From Linanthus parryae (lineage: Eukaryota; Streptophyta; Magnoliopsida; Ericales; Polemoniaceae): a DNA stretch of 64,000 nucleotides. The DNA is taken from contig JALGPY010000007.1 in the NCBI GenBank assembly GCA_023055425.1, positions 87,135,136 to 87,199,135 on the forward strand, read 5' to 3'. The position numbers and the translations under genes were made by a program. Of the stretch, positions 22,988 through 36,565 are shown piece after piece. The first letter of the stretch is position 1. Each line of letters opens with the position of its first letter. The notes under the pieces were generated by a model. The model was not told the origin of the DNA. It saw only the letters and a list, made by a program, of their open reading frames with translations, and ran no database searches.

Positions 22988-24698
22988 TCAGGGTTTGGGG
23001 TCTTCATCTCCCTTAGGATCTGAAGCTTCATCCTGATCACTTTCTTCTTCATCCTCACCATACTCTTGATGTTCTTCTTCTTGTGTTACTTCATTACCAG
23101 TCTCATCAGTAGCTCCATCACCTTCAAACAGTTCTGCTGATGTCACAATTGTAGGAATCATCGCTTTCTTTTTCTTCTGCTTAAATTAATTGAGAGGCAA
23201 GTCAGATTCCACACTGTCTTCTTCCTGTTCCCCATCCCCACTAGCCTTTTCACCTGTTTCTGTATCCCCAACACCCGTCTTTCTAGTACCCTTATCTCCA
23301 TCTTTATCCTCAGTACTATGTTCATCAAACCATCAGCTTTAGAACCTGCCTTCTTTGATCCTTCTGTAACTTGTGAGACTTCCTTTTCCACATGGTTAAA
23401 GTTGATACTTTTGAAGACACTCTCAAGCATTTACTTCATTTGTTAGAACTAAGTACCCGATTCATATTGATCATGCTTCAAATCATCCAAATCATTGTCA
23501 ATGAATTCGAACATTTGAAGAACAGTGGATTGGTTTTGAAATTGAGAGGTCCATGCTCCTTCACTAGTTTTTACAACTCCAGTCAATTGAAAAGCCTTTT
23601 CATCAAGCATTCCAATACCAGTGGTGATTGTCTATTCCCTATTAACTGGTATTTCAAGGTGTTGAAAGAAGAATGTAAGGAGTTGGCATAGGGTAAAGGA
23701 TGTTTCCTTTTCTTGGTACATGAATGTAGCATGTGCTCAATCACAATGCCTGCCAAATAAATCTCATAACCATGCATAACTAGTTACATCAAATAGAGTA
23801 CCCTATCAGACAACAACTCTTTTGAATTATCCTTAGGTACTACACACCTCATCATAATTGTGAACAAAATCTTAGCTTGAACAATCAACATAAAGAGAGT
23901 TAACTGTTTTGAGGTTGTAGCTACAGGTAAAAAGAATTCCAATTTAGTCAGCTTCAAAGCATCAATCTAACTAGGATGATTGTCTACATTGTACCTCTTT
24001 GTACATCCTAAAAAATTGGCAAACTTAGAATGATCATGCTCCATGTTAACCCCAGTAACCTTAGAAGATATGGTCAAGGCTAAAGATTTCCCCAGTTTCA
24101 TATTCAAGTAGAACAGTCTGGTAAGCTTAGGGTAAGAAACTTCTGATGGATTAAGAATTTTCCAAAGAGAACTCTGTTTCAACATTATAGTACTGATCGA
24201 CCTATAATATGCAACAGGAGTTGAAGCAAAACCATCAAATTAATTTCCTCAAGCAGAATGACTTATAAACCACTGGTTAGAGAGACCATTCTTACCAGGA
24301 GGGGATTTTTGTTCTAAGTAGATCTGTAGCTCTTTCTCAGTGTCCTTCTCTGTTTCTTGAATCTCCATATCACACACCTTCCCTTTTATGTTGTCTACTT
24401 TCTAAAGCTTCTTCTTCACCTTCTTAGGGCTTCGAAACTTACTCCCTTTATGTTTCGCAGAACCACCTATTGGATCTGACTTCTTCTTCTTTCTTGAAGT
24501 AGCAGTCTGATCTCCTTTGCCTTTCTTGCTCTCCTTCTTTGGATGAGGAGAAGAGGGTTTAGGTGGACTAGGAGTTCTGTAACTAGATTAATCACTGATG
24601 GTTTGAACATCATATTATGTAGTTTTTCTCTTCTGACATGTGCATTTATTTGATCCACCAGCCATCTCGATTCTTTCAGAGTCTCTCCTTGTGCTCAT
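22988..24698 (-). pseudogene. accessory ORF of the copia element, copy F1
   Basis: Same layout as the ORF at 53347-55087: basic N-terminus from the ATG at 24698, plant-transposon-protein-like middle (23967-24185 keeps LWKILNPSEVSYPKLTRLFY), and acidic C-terminus ending at 22988. A short stretch that encodes NLECIRR in the other copies is missing here near 24180, together with several stops and shifts. Non-functional. Confidence 0.6.
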
Positions 24699-25188
24699 TA
24701 GGGTTCGGGGAAGTTTAGAAGAGAGAGACTAGAGTGAAGAATACGAGAGATAAGAGAGAAGATAAATACTAGTGAGTTTGAGTATGAAAAGGAAACTGAA
24801 TATTTCCTGAGTATTTGAAGAAGGAAAGATTGAGTAAAATTAAAACTATGTGCGTGACGTGTGGAAGGAAATAAAATAACATTAATTTAAAAAAGATTCG
24901 TTTTAGAGGGCAAAAATAATGTTAGGCAATTATCTATAGAGATAACACCCAGCATTCAAGACCCATTCATTGACTATATAGTATACAAATTTAATTTCAA
25001 AGCTTTGAAAAGAATTTCAAGGCCTTAAAAAACTGTAGTACAGAAAGCATATAAGATCAAGGCTTTGAAAAGCTTTTCAAAATATTGAAACACACCTACC
25101 TAACCTGATACTCCCCTAAACCAGTGCTTCCTTGTTTAACATGCCTAGGTTTAATCTCAGGGCTGTTAATCTATCTTACTGAAAAGGT

Positions 25189-25801
25189 TTAGTAAAGATA
25201 TTTGCAAAAATCCATGTTAGTAGGCACAAATGATAAAGACACATCACCTTTCTCCACATGATCTCTGATAAAATGGTGTTTGACATCTACGTGTTTAGTT
25301 CTGGAGTGCTGAATTGGATTCTTAGTGATTGAAATTGCACTAGTTTTGTCACATTTGATTGCAGTATCTCTGAAGTCATAAGTGAAGTCTCTCATTTGTT
25401 GAGCTATCCACAACACTTAAGAGCAGCAAGCTCCAGCTGCTATGTATTCAGCTTCTGCTGTTGATGGAGCTACTAAATTTTGCTTCTTAGAATGCTAGCT
25501 TATCAGGGATGATCCAAGGAACGAGAAACACACTGAAGTGCTTTTTCTATCAACTTAGTAGCATGCAAAGTCAGCATCTAAATTTCATAAAGAGAGAAGT
25601 TAGATTCTTTAGGATACCAAAACCCTAAGTCTTCGGTACCATTGAGATATCTAAAGATTCTTTTTTACAACCAATGAGTGTGATTATTTAGGAAAAACTT
25701 GAAATATAGCACATATAAAGAAACTAAACATGATATTTGGATTGATTGCAGTTAAATAAACTAGTGAACCAATAATACCTCTGTATTATTTCTGGTTCAC
25801 A
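25189..25801 (-). pseudogene. copia RNase H, C-terminal half (F1)
   Basis: The minus-strand reading holds KCDKTSAISITKNPIQHSRT and [19 protein letters not shown]. Upstream it runs to TTCTGGTTCACA (25801), where homology to the complete element (56183) stops abruptly and X sequence begins. The catalytic Asp of KCDKTS is retained, but the first half of the domain and all of RT are absent. Confidence 0.8.
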
Positions 25802-26633
25802 GTATCGAAGTACTTTGTTCGTTAATTTTATTATATCGAGTCTTAACGTTCTGTATTGAGTCTTTGAGCAAATTCTAAGCTTCGTCCGAGTTAGTTTGCG
25901 GTTCTTTTCTTTGGTTGTAGTTGGGTCAACCGTACATGGTCTAGAGATTCTTATTTAAACCATTTTTTTATTTCTATAAAATAATAATAAAATCATTAAT
26001 TATATCTCTCCTTTTATTTTTCTACGCCGTAGTTTGTAAATTTGGATAATAATAAAGATTATTTTTTTTATGAACTTATAAATAGAGAGAATTGGATGAG
26101 GTGCTTCGGCATTCTTTTTCTTTGGAAGTGCTTCACCTAAGATGGTGCAGAGTGGACTGACAAGGGGATCTATGGGTGGGGAAGATATTTGTACAGTTGT
26201 TTAGACATAAATAGCCTTATTGTGAACCCATAAAATATGGTTTTAGCCATTGGTCTTCGTAACATATGGCGAGACCCAAATGTATAAGAAACATGATATA
26301 AGTTTTGATGGTTATGGGTGAAATTTTGTCCAAATTCTCCAGTTGACACTCTTCGTAATCACGAATTCTATCCCATCGGTAGCTTTGGTATTCTTGTATA
26401 TTCGTTTGCATATATGCTACTAGTTGTCTTTCTCTTAGCTGGTTAATTTTGAAGTAAAATGCAAGTATGCAACAAGTGGAAACTAGAAATACCAGATCGA
26501 ACGAATCCTAACCCTCAAACGACTTCCTAGATCATGGTTAAGCGAATCTAGTAACCTCTACAAGCTATATAGAGCTTCTATAGTGTGTCAGTGAACAAGT
26601 ACAAAATCTTGACGATCAGTTACAAACCCATCA
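25802..26633. other. X2 left arm, no recognised gene
   Basis: AT-rich DNA equal to 10872-12043 but shortened by a 405-base deletion. It contains the minus-strand frame 26217-26411, which is unrecognised. Confidence 0.5.
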
Positions 26634-29345
26634 GCTAGCTCTCTTTCTCATGGCTACCAATCACAATGCAACAAAGTGTCGACTGACCATGTGTCACGGC
26701 TTTTGCTGCATGTAACATCCCTATCTTATAATATATATGATGAGATCTCATTCCCTCACTCAACATCTTTAGATCTCTCGTTCTCTCTCTCCAATGGCCA
26801 TCAACAATTCCTTCCTCACCGTTGTGTGCTATTGTAAATGCGCAATTCACATGGTAGCCACATGGTGTAGCATGGTTGTGGGGAGTACTTTCACTCCCAA
26901 ATGGTTCATGTGGTGCATTTCACTTTAACGGCAAGGACCATCACAGTGAAGAACATCAACCTAAGGATGGTAAAAATCCTAGCACATGTACCTTCATGGA
27001 GGCCAACTGCGTGTTGTGCCTAACTTTCAAAACCACATTTTCCCAAGTGCTAAGTGGATAGACCATGACCCATATGAGGGTGTGGTGGTGAATCCTCTGC
27101 AACAGAGATGGAGGATGGTTATTAGTGAAAGTCAAACGGTAGAAATGTACATGTATAGCATCACAATAGGGTGGAGACTCGGTGGCCATAACCAGAACAA
27201 CATAGTGGCATAGTGCAACATGTTAGGGGTAACTCCACTGCAGCTCAAGCAGTGGATCAATAATTACGTAGATGATTATATCCTCCCTAACTGAAGGTTG
27301 TTTGGCCATTGCATCTACAAAGGTGGATGGAGGTTGCTAAAGTTTCTATTGGGGGTTCTAGTTCTTGTGTTCTCCTCGTCATTCAACTTGTTCTTAGTGT
27401 AATGTCTTATGTACTTCAACATAATTGTACTCTCAACTCTGTTTTTGTTCCTAAGGTTGTACTCATCCATGTGATTGTTGATCCACTACTTGAACTGCAA
27501 TGAAGTTAACTCAGTCATGTTGCAGCATGCTACCAGGTTGTCTTGGTCGCGGCTACATAGGCTCCACTAAAGGGTGACTTCATAGAGGTACATTCCCGTT
27601 TCTTGCCTTTCAGTGGAAACTTTCCTTCGCCTCTCTTGCGAAGGAATCACAATTACACCCTCCTATAGGTCATCGTCTATCCCTAGAGCACCTTGTACAA
27701 GAGGTTGTGAAAGGTAGGCAGAAAAAGTGACTGGCCTCCATGAGGTACCTAAGCAAGGATATTGTCCATCCATGGATTGATGATGAATGCAACTTCTTCA
27801 CGGTGATGGTCCTCATGAATGCAGTGGCATGCACCACATAAACCATTTGGGGAGTGAATGTACTCGCCACAGCAAACGTACACCTTGTGGTTTCCATGGG
27901 GCTTGCCGCATCTGTGATAGCATAAAAGGGTGAGGAAGGCATTGTTGCTGGTCATTGGATAGTCTCAGCGAGACACAAAGGAAAGGAGAGAGAGAAAAGG
28001 AGGGAGAGTGATCTCTCCCTCTGTTTCTCTCTCTCTCCCTCTCTCTGTGTCTCACTTAGACTATCCTATGGCCAGAAACAATGCATTTCACACCCTTGTA
28101 TACTATCACGAAATTCGCAAGCCCCATGGTAGCCACTGGTTGTACGGTGATTGTGGCGAGTAATTTCACTCGCCAAATGGTTTATGTGCTGCATGCCACT
28201 AGAGCCGTGGGGACCATCACCGTGAAGAAGTTGCATTCAACATCAATCAATTGTTGGTCCAAATCCTAGCTGAGGTCGCTCACAGAGGCTAGCTGACTGT
28301 CTGCCTATCTTTGACAACCTCAATGTCCCAAGTTCTTTGGGGATAGAGGACGAACCAGAAGAGGGTGTAGTTGTGAATCCTTCGTAGCACAGGTTAAGGA
28401 CGGTGTTCATTGAAACGCAGAAGACGGGTATGTACTTGTATGCAGTCACCCCCCGGCGGAGCCTATATGGCCATAACCCAGACAACCTCGTGGCATGCTG
28501 CAACAAGATCGAGGTAACACTACTGTAGCTCAAGCAGTGGATCAACAATCACAGGTATCAGTGAACCTCAGGAATAAAAACAGAGTTGAGAGTAAAATAA
28601 AACTGGATTAAGTTGAAGTACATATGAAATTACATTGAGAACAAGATAAACGGCGTGGAGACCACTGGAATAAAAACCCAATATTGACACTTTAGCAACC
28701 TCAAGGAACCTCAATAGCCGCAATGACCAAACAACCTTTAGTTATGAAGGTTGTAATCATCTACGAGATTAATGATACCCTGTTTGATCTGCAGTGGAGT
28801 TACCCCTACCATGTTGCAGTATACCACAAGGTTGTTCAGGTTGTGTCCACCAAGGCTGCACCCGATTGTTACGACATACAGGTACGGATCGTCGTTTATC
28901 ACCAGAGAACTTGGAAAACCAGAATCTTAAAGTTAGACACAACATACAACTGGCCTTCGTGAAGGTACCTGAGCTAGGATTTTGACCTTCCATGGATCGA
29001 TTTTGAATGAAACTTCTTCACTGCGATGGTCCTTACTACGGTAGTGAATGCACCACATGAACCATTTGAGGAGTGAAAGTACTACCCAGAGCGATCTTAC
29101 TCCCTGTGGCAACTATGGGACTTGTGTATTTACCATAGCACACAAGGGTGGGGAAGGTATTGTTGCTGGCCATTGGAGAGTCTCAACGAGAGAGAGAAAG
29201 AGAGAACTCATGAGTTTAAGAGAGGGACATAGATCTCTTTTTTTATATTATGAAAGAGGGATGTTACTTGCAGCCTAAGTCTTGACACATGTTCGGCCAA
29301 CGCTTTGTTGCATTGTGATTGCTAGCCATGAGAAAGAGAGCTAGC
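26634..29345. repeat. giant compound inverted repeat, copy 2
   Basis: Same four-module hairpin as 12044-14829. The module 2 start is at 27955 (-), the palindromic centre about 27956-28067, the module 3 ATG at 28068 (+) and the module 4 start at 29173 (-). It is 2,712 bp long because module 4 lost about 74 bases at about 28882. Stops fall largely at the same places as in copy 1, so decay preceded the duplication. Confidence 0.8.
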
Positions 29346-29980
29346 CAAAGTCGTGACAAATGTTCTTTTTTCATCATGTACTTTATCTCGCTGTATGCCA
29401 GCACCTCAACCACCTCTGTTCTCGGATCACAACCGCCACTGTTCTCCTGCCACCACCACGATATATCGAATTCCCCAGTGGACTACCCATATCCCCTGGA
29501 CCTCATCTATCCCTTCACCACTTGGATCCCTACCCAAGTCATTGGGATGCTCGAAAATCAAGTTCCCATTCCACTAGAAGAAGCTGGACATACTTATTTA
29601 TGAAACCAAATATCTTACTCTCACGGATTCGCTGATAAATAAGCCAATTTTATATTCCCCATTTTGGAGGTTATACCCTAGGTTGTGGTATCTTCAATGT
29701 CTTCCAGCTCTCCTAGTTCCGTTTTTGTGATTTCGCTCAATGATTGAATTCCGACTATGCTATTTAGATTTCTCCATTTAGGATGCACAATCCTAGATCC
29801 CCGTACCAAGTTATATTACGGTTTCCGGTTTATTTCGGTCATGGGATAATGGAGATGGGTGATGAGGCAGGGGAGAAGTGGTAGAGCGGCGATGAAGGGG
29901 ATAAGGTTGCTGGGGCAGAGCATTACGGCGAGGCATAAGGGGAGCTCGGGAAACTGATTCTGGTGATTCATGGGCCTATC
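29346..29980 (+). pseudogene. WAK/LRK10L-like extracellular fragment, copy 2
   Basis: It repeats the fragment at 14830-15480. A hydrophobic start (FISLYASTSTTSVLGSQ) is followed by LIYPFTTWIPTQ. A one-base shift relative to copy 1 at about 29555 joins the reading to PIPLEEAGHTYL. No kinase domain follows. The identification is tentative. Confidence 0.35.
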
Positions 29981-31665
29981 TAGTATACATCCCATCAGTC
30001 GCTGTTCTCAAGAAGTAATGAACAGTGGCTGATAAACTACTCTTCTCCACTCTAACGCTCCTAACTATCGTACACCCAAACCAAAATCTGACCCGTAACA
30101 CCCCTTCCTTACCCCTCCACTCATGGGGTTGCACTAGAACTGTATTTTTATAAGGTTTCTCCCTCTCCTCCATCTCCCCCATGGAGTTGGAGATAATCTT
30201 AGATGTTATATATTACACTTAATAGAAACCAATTCCATCCCTCTAGGCTCTTCTATAATATCTTGTAAAATATTGTGAGGCATGGTCAAAATTTACACTT
30301 TCTAGTATATGTGTACTGTGACCTCAAGACTAGTATGTGAAAACACAACGTAGTGTTATTAAGGAGGTGAATGGTAAGTTTCAACTACATTTCAAATAAA
30401 TCGAAATATTTGATAAGGCTCCGCTTTCTTTACCTAATTCAAGTGATTTTTTTTCTTTAGAAAAACGTAAAAAGAAAACTTACTTTGAAATTAAGAAATA
30501 TTTTATAAAGTTCTAGTATCTTTCTTAGAAATAGAAAATTTCTTACCTTTTTACCATATGACATCATAAAAGTAAATTTTATGCGTAAAAAGTAAGAAAA
30601 ATTGAAATTAAAAAACACCAAGCTTCTTTAGCCTAAAAAATGTAAAAGATGACCTTAATTAAGTTGTAACAAAAATGTGTAAATTGAAACTATTTTATTA
30701 CTCAAAAAGATAGGAAGGTCACCTTAATGTCTGTATTTCTAAGGTGTTGGCTGTCCACTCTTCTCAGTGCCTAAAGAATTGAAATTTTGTACCATTGACT
30801 TTTCATATCAAAATCTCAAAATTGAAACAAAGATTTAACAAATAAATTGTAACAAGATTCAAAATTAGCGATGTAATTACATCTGATCGTGACAACACGT
30901 TTTAACCAACACTCTATTTTAAGATATGCATTGTTAAATCTATGTAGGGGACCGGTCACTTGGTGCTTCAAACCATCTTTTATGATAAGTCTTTTGGTTG
31001 TGTCGGAAACAAAAAACAAAACATATCTTATTCATATTTAGAAATCGAGTTCATGTTTTCTTTGAGGAGAAATATTCACTTGTGAGTGCATACTACACCA
31101 AATTTAAAAATGAATTATGCAAACTTACATTTTGTAAGTATAGATTATATGAAACTTTTTTCGGAGAAAAACTTTGATTGTTTATACCTTTAGTAGATAT
31201 AGATAGTTATAAAGTACGTAGATTATATAGTTTACTCTCTCGAACAAGAAATCTCCGCAATAATAGATTATCTCACACTCAAATATATTGGGTAAACTTC
31301 CAGACAACTGTATCCCTAGCAATTAATATCTTTCTTAAAAAGGGATGAATATACCTCTTTGTTGTTTTCATCTTTCATTCCAGGAAGATGAAAGACACCT
31401 CTTTCAGGATTGTCCCAGATCGGTGATTGTTTTGCTACCCTTGACTTGGATCTGAAAATCACAAACAAATTCTTGGCTTTCAGATTATTTTTGAAAAATA
31501 TTCTCCTCAAAACTCCAACAAAGTAAAAAAGTTTCTTTCTCCATGTGCGTGTGGCAGATTTGAAACCATATAAATCGTTTGATTTATGAATATAAATATA
31601 TTTCGAAAGAAGATGTGATAATAAATTCAAGTTCGAAAAACGAAGAGTTTATTACCACTTATCTT
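29981..31665. other. X2 AT-rich stretch, no gene recognised
   Basis: Equivalent to 15481-17159. The minus-strand frame at 31316-31630 (104 codons, contains KSRVAKQSPIWDNPERGV) is the most open of the three copies, but no family is recognised. Confidence 0.5.
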
Positions 31666-32147
31666 TCTTCTCGATTTGCACATGCACGCCCATGGAAGTT
31701 TAGGAGAATCACGGTTGGAGTCCGCTGTCGCCAGGGAGGCTTAAATTAAACACCGACGCTGCAGTTCCTATCAACCAGAATATTTGTGGAGGTGGTGCTG
31801 CTGGCTCGAACTCATAGGGTGATTTTGTTTGCGGATTTGCCTTCCAGGTCCCTTTCCACAAAGACCCTCTCTTCATGGCATTTCGAGCTCTTCATCAAAC
31901 TGGTCAAATGTTTCTAGATAGAGATTTTGTGAATTTGATTGTGGAGATCAACTCTCTGATCTTAACACAAAAACTTGAGAAGATGAGAGGCGGTGGAGTT
32001 GATAGAGGCGGTGGATTAGAGAGAGGAAATGATAAGAAAAGTGTGGTTGTTGTTTGTAACGACGCTGTATCATTTATAACACAGGGTAGGGTTCAATTTT
32101 TTCCAAGGGACAAAACAAACCCTTACACATTGTCTACTTAGTTTGGG
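31666..32147 (+). other. unrecognised segment with 88-codon open frame, copy 2
   Basis: Equivalent to 17160-17640, with the frame 31875-32141 reading MAFRALHQTGQMFLDRDFVN. It keeps GCGGATTTGCCTTCCAG upstream, a slightly better splice-acceptor-like context than copy 1. No function is assignable. Confidence 0.35.
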
Positions 32148-33094
32148 CTTAGATAGTCTTTAATGTACTAGTTGGGTTGTTACATGCCGTGAAAGCATGT
32201 ACATTTTATCGGTGCCCGAGAGGCCCAATATTTAAATAAATTTCCAATATCTTTGCAAAAAAAAAAAATTCATTTTTTCCTGTTGAGTTGATGGTTATAC
32301 TTACACAAATATACAATAACAACTAGACTAATACTCTCATAACTAAATGATATGTTATATCACCTAAAATATTCACGTCAACTCTCTGGGTCATATACTA
32401 ATTATTGAATGTTGTAGATATTTGGATTTAGGAGCTATGTCAGTGTAGGCATTAACACTCTCGTTGTGTCACGTGAAGGACAGCCAGCTGGGACCACACC
32501 CCAGTTACCCTTTTAGAGAGTAGACCATGATTAGGTGCGTCGTCCACGGGCCGCACGGACTTGTTAAATGGAAGTTAATACTAGGATACAGAAAAATTTA
32601 GCAAAATATTCATGCAGTTGACAAAAATAAATTAACTAGCTATCTGGATTTTATGTTACCATATGTATAAAATATCATATACTATTGCTATAAAATCTTA
32701 TCGATAAACAAATAACATTGGCAAGTAAATTAGTTTCTTCTTTGGATAACGGGCTAAACGAACGTTCGGTAAATAAATAACATTACCAAATGAATTATTT
32801 TCTTCGTTCCTAAGATAATTTATTTTTCGTGATTTTATTTTACATACATCAATATAGAACTATGTCTGCTATTCAATTCAACTTGGCTTAATTTTAGTGT
32901 GTGATCGGTATCCCGAATTTTAATCCAAGTCAACTTTTGACAATCTCACCTGCAAGACACCAATTTTAAGCTGATAATCTACATATTAGAACAATCTATG
33001 GACATGGTATAACTCCCCAAATTATGGATTTCGCAGATGAAAATCTCTAAAGAAATAATTTTAATATGTTTTTGACATTAGAATGATTATTGTT
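32148..33094. other. X2 spacer, nothing recognised
   Basis: AT-rich DNA equivalent to 17641-18585. Nothing supportable was seen. Confidence 0.5.
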
Positions 33095-33414
33095 TGTTGG
33101 GGAGGAATTTTTCCTTGTCCGTTTTGGAATTTTTTTCCTTCTGCATTTTGGTAACTTTAGTCGTTGCTTTGGGCACAAGTCATTTGTCTAGGCCTATATC
33201 TCGGTGTAGGTCGTGGATATTAGCTTGTGTGGTTTGTATTGGATTGTAATTGGTTCTCTCATCAATAAAATTGGGTTTGTTTTGGCCGTTGACGTAGCGA
33301 GTCTCAAAACTAGTTAACCATATTAAATCGTTTGTGTTTTACTTCATCTTTCTCTTTGTTTCATTGGTCTTCTTAATTCTTAAAAAGTGGTATCATCTGC
33401 ATTCGTTTCTAACA
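33095..33414 (+). repeat. LTR-C, copy 2
   Basis: TGTTGGGG to TTCTAACA, equivalent to 18586-18903, followed by AG and the primer site TGGTATTAGAGCC at 33417-33429. The internal leader continues to about 33985 with an 88-codon frame (33492-33758) of unknown meaning. Confidence 0.65.
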
Positions 33415-33429
33415 AGTGGTATTAGAGCC

Positions 33430-33985
33430 AAGCTGTTCGATTTGCGTTTTCTGGTGATGAAATATAACGAATTCGTGTGAGATGAGTTATAGTGAACTAT
33501 CGGGCTCGTTGTTGGAGAAGAAATTCATTTCATGCTATGGAGCATGTTGGCGAACATATGATTCAGCGTGAAAGAGATCGAGCAAATCTGACTTCTTGTT
33601 GTTTCCGGCACGAATCTGGCGGTTTAAGCTCATCTCGCGTTCTGGCGATTTGGCGTTCAGGCGCAAATGGGCTTCCAGCATGGAGTATTGAGCACGTGGA
33701 TCTTGTTCTGGCCGCTAGGAGGATTCAAGTCAAGGTGGAGAAAACTCAAGTCAACTGATGGATTTTTCTCCTGGCAAGGAGCAATTGATGCGGGTTGTTG
33801 ATATGAGATTTGGTTGGTAGCGCATTATTGGGCGTGCATCGTTGATTACATGTTGTTGGGCATGCATTGTTTGGCGGCGTGTTAATGTGCACACAGTAAT
33901 TCTTTGCATGTTATTGGGCGTTTTTCGGTTTGCGCATTGGTACGGTTCTTGGTTGCGAATTGGTACATCGAGCATAATCTGGTAG
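33430..33985 (+). mobile_element. LTR-C element leader, copy 2
   Basis: Equivalent to 18919-19470. The frame at 33492-33758 contains HVGEHMIQRERDRANL, but no zinc-knuckle or other Gag hallmark is visible. Confidence 0.4.
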
Positions 33986-36286
33986 ATTAGAGGTTTACCT
34001 CAATCGCACTGACTAGTGACAATCACTAGCGCAGTAAAGATGAGGCGTCTCTACGGTATCCACATGAATCGCAGGTGAAGCATTCATAACGTGACAAAAG
34101 GAGAAAAGGTTACCTTGATAGTCTGACTGATCACTGCGTAGAATTTATTTCTACGACTCTACAGATATCGACACCGTAGGATCGCCAACTAGAACTCCCT
34201 CTAGTGTTTGTGCTTGCAGTGTAGAAGAAGGATAAATCATTAAGGAGCTTGATCCAATCAAGCGTGAAGTACGACAATGGAGGAGGAGGGTTTCAGCCTC
34301 TCTTTCTGTCGTCGGCCCTAGGGAGGTTCGATCCTCTCTTTTATCTTCTCTCTCTTTCTCTAATTATTTTATCTAATGAAATATTAGGCTTGGACTAAGA
34401 TTTTATAATTAACAACTCTTTATATTAGTTACAAAATTGCCCCACTATTAATCTAACTATACTTGGATTAGTCCAATACTATTCCGATCCATAGTAAAAA
34501 ACACAACTTTTTATCAATAGTTAGCATGTCATGTGATTGTATGTCATGTTATTTCAATAAATGCCAAAATGAAAATGCAATTAGACTACTCGCGAGTGTA
34601 CACGTTCAGTTGCTTTAGGAAACTGGAGATATGTGATAGGTACTAACCTCCATGATTTTCACATAAAGTAATTTATACGATCATACTGTAACTAGTTACT
34701 AATTTAAAAATGTTTCTATTCACTTTGTAGTCTTCTAGACTTAACGAAATATCAGAATCACTCTTAACAAAGAGAGGATTTGTTGGTCATAACTATAGTT
34801 AAAACCATGAGAAATATTGATGTCATTTAGGCATCATATGCACTATAGCATATTCCTCTTTCAATAGTCTCACAAATTCAACCATAAGTGTGCGGACATT
34901 TGAATATATTATTCTATACGAACATGGATGCCATAGGCATCTAATGTACTTCAAAGTACTTCCCAAATATGCTCTATGCATTAACTGAAGAGCTCGTGCA
35001 TATGTACAGACACAATTCCACTTATAGTGTTGTAAAGAAATCATATGATTTCAAGCGCTTATCCTGTTAAAGTATCATCAACCATAAGATCGTGAGATTA
35101 TTCTCAAATTAGGTACCTTAGCTTCTTCAAGAGCTTCATTGATAGTTTTTTTTTCAACGTTGGATTTGATCTAATGCTGATGATATCATTTAATTTCTCA
35201 TAAGTCATGAGAATATGTCATATCTTGTGTTCTCAATTGGTACTTCAAATTGCACAAGATATGGTTGCTTTTGACATCCTCTTCTCGAGGATCATAATCT
35301 TTGAACGATCAATCCTTACATGCTACTAGCATGCTATCAAACCAACTACTCATTAGTCAATTAGACTTAAGTCTATAATGTAACTTCTAACTTTACGTCA
35401 GTATGACTAAATGTAAACGAGATAAACATAAAGTTCACGTAATGCAATCTAGTCTGTCTCGCCTTCATGATGTGAAAACTATGACCGTCATAAATTCACA
35501 GCTTGTGCTTCCGGCAGAAAAAATCCACGAAGACATTAAGGTCACGTGATATAATTTATCTCTCGATGAGATATGACATGTCATAGTTCTATTTTTTCAT
35601 ATTCTCATATTATTATTCATTGAGAAATATGTTATGATTCGCACTTCCTTCACGAAAGTGTAATGAGCTAATTTAGTCGTTCTCTCCGGAGAATGAAAAA
35701 AGTAGAAATAATTCACAAAATATTAATCTTGCTGGGATTAGTATCAATCAATAAATCTCTCAAAATTGAATCATTATATCCTTCATCAAGCATAAATTCT
35801 TCTATGAATAATTATGATAACATGCTAGGATTCATAAACGAAATCTCCCGCATAGCGAGGATAGCAAGTTTCATACTATTTGGGAGGATTCATACAATAT
35901 TAAGATACTTCTACATGTATGATTGATAACATCCAAATCACTGCAGGGGTTGATTGATATAGCTCAATCTCTTTTAGAGAATTTCAATGAATATTTATAT
36001 CCATAAACATAACTTAGTCCACTATCTTGTAGACTATTTTCCCATATACAATAATGACATGCACTTCTGGGAATGCGGATCAATTTTGGTTGGACATTTT
36101 GAGGGACTATACGTCATTAAAAAATATTCAGCATAATAGCAATATTACTTCAAAATCACTTCATGGGCTTCACTATAATTTTATATATTTTACTTGGCGA
36201 ATTGATACAAAAACTCAACGCATCAACTCGGTGCTGGTTTGGCGATGTAACCCATCAATACAGATTCGTTCACTCATCATGATATC
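33986..36286. other. X2 right arm: reverse LTR fragment then unrecognised DNA
   Basis: 33986-34600 is the reverse-oriented LTR-B relative. 34601-36286 is AT-rich DNA with short frames and no recognised family, as in copy 1. About 40 bases present in copies 1 and 3 near 20500 and 49980 are missing here at about 35012. Confidence 0.45.
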
Positions 36287-36565
36287 TGTTGGTGTAGATG
36301 CCCTAGAGGCACTCTACTTTAGTGTGAACACTGTTTTTGGCTAGAATATTCATTTTATTATATGGAGATATTAATATAATGATGTCTTTGGATTGCAATT
36401 GTTGTTATCTTTAGTTATCCCTAGTCAAGTACAATAATTTGTTGACCGATCACTATGCATAGAGACTAGTAGGTGGGTAGATTAATATGGAGATATCAAG
36501 TCTAACACATGGGTATGCGTTAGGAGTAATTGCATACTAGATTTATCTACCACGAAATGGTTACA
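36287..36565 (+). repeat. LTR-B, truncated start, copy 2
   Basis: Same fragment and same deletion joint (CACGAAATGGTTACA) as 21812-22089, which shows the deletion happened before copies 1 and 2 separated. Confidence 0.75.

Larger units (their letters stand above)
10872..25801. repeat. tandem block, copy 1 (about 14.9 kb)
   Basis: It comprises X (10872-21811), the LTR-B start (21812-22089) and copia 3' fragment F1 (22090-25801). It is collinear with copy 2 (25802-40312) and copy 3 (from 40313). Matching landmarks recur about 14.5 kb apart, for example 21579 and 36054. Over several stretches compared by eye, copies 1 and 2 differ by only a few per cent or less, and both differ more from copy 3. 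Its left edge carries a 70-base deletion between CTGTATT repeats. Confidence 0.9.
22090..25801 (-). mobile_element. SIRE-like copia 3' fragment F1
   Basis: From left to right: the inner part of the 3' LTR (22090-22595), the polypurine region (from 22596), the accessory ORF (22988-24698), an untranslated stretch and the C-terminal half of RNase H (about 25189-25801). Both ends are artificial: a deletion on the left and the tandem-duplication junction on the right at 25801/25802. Confidence 0.85.
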
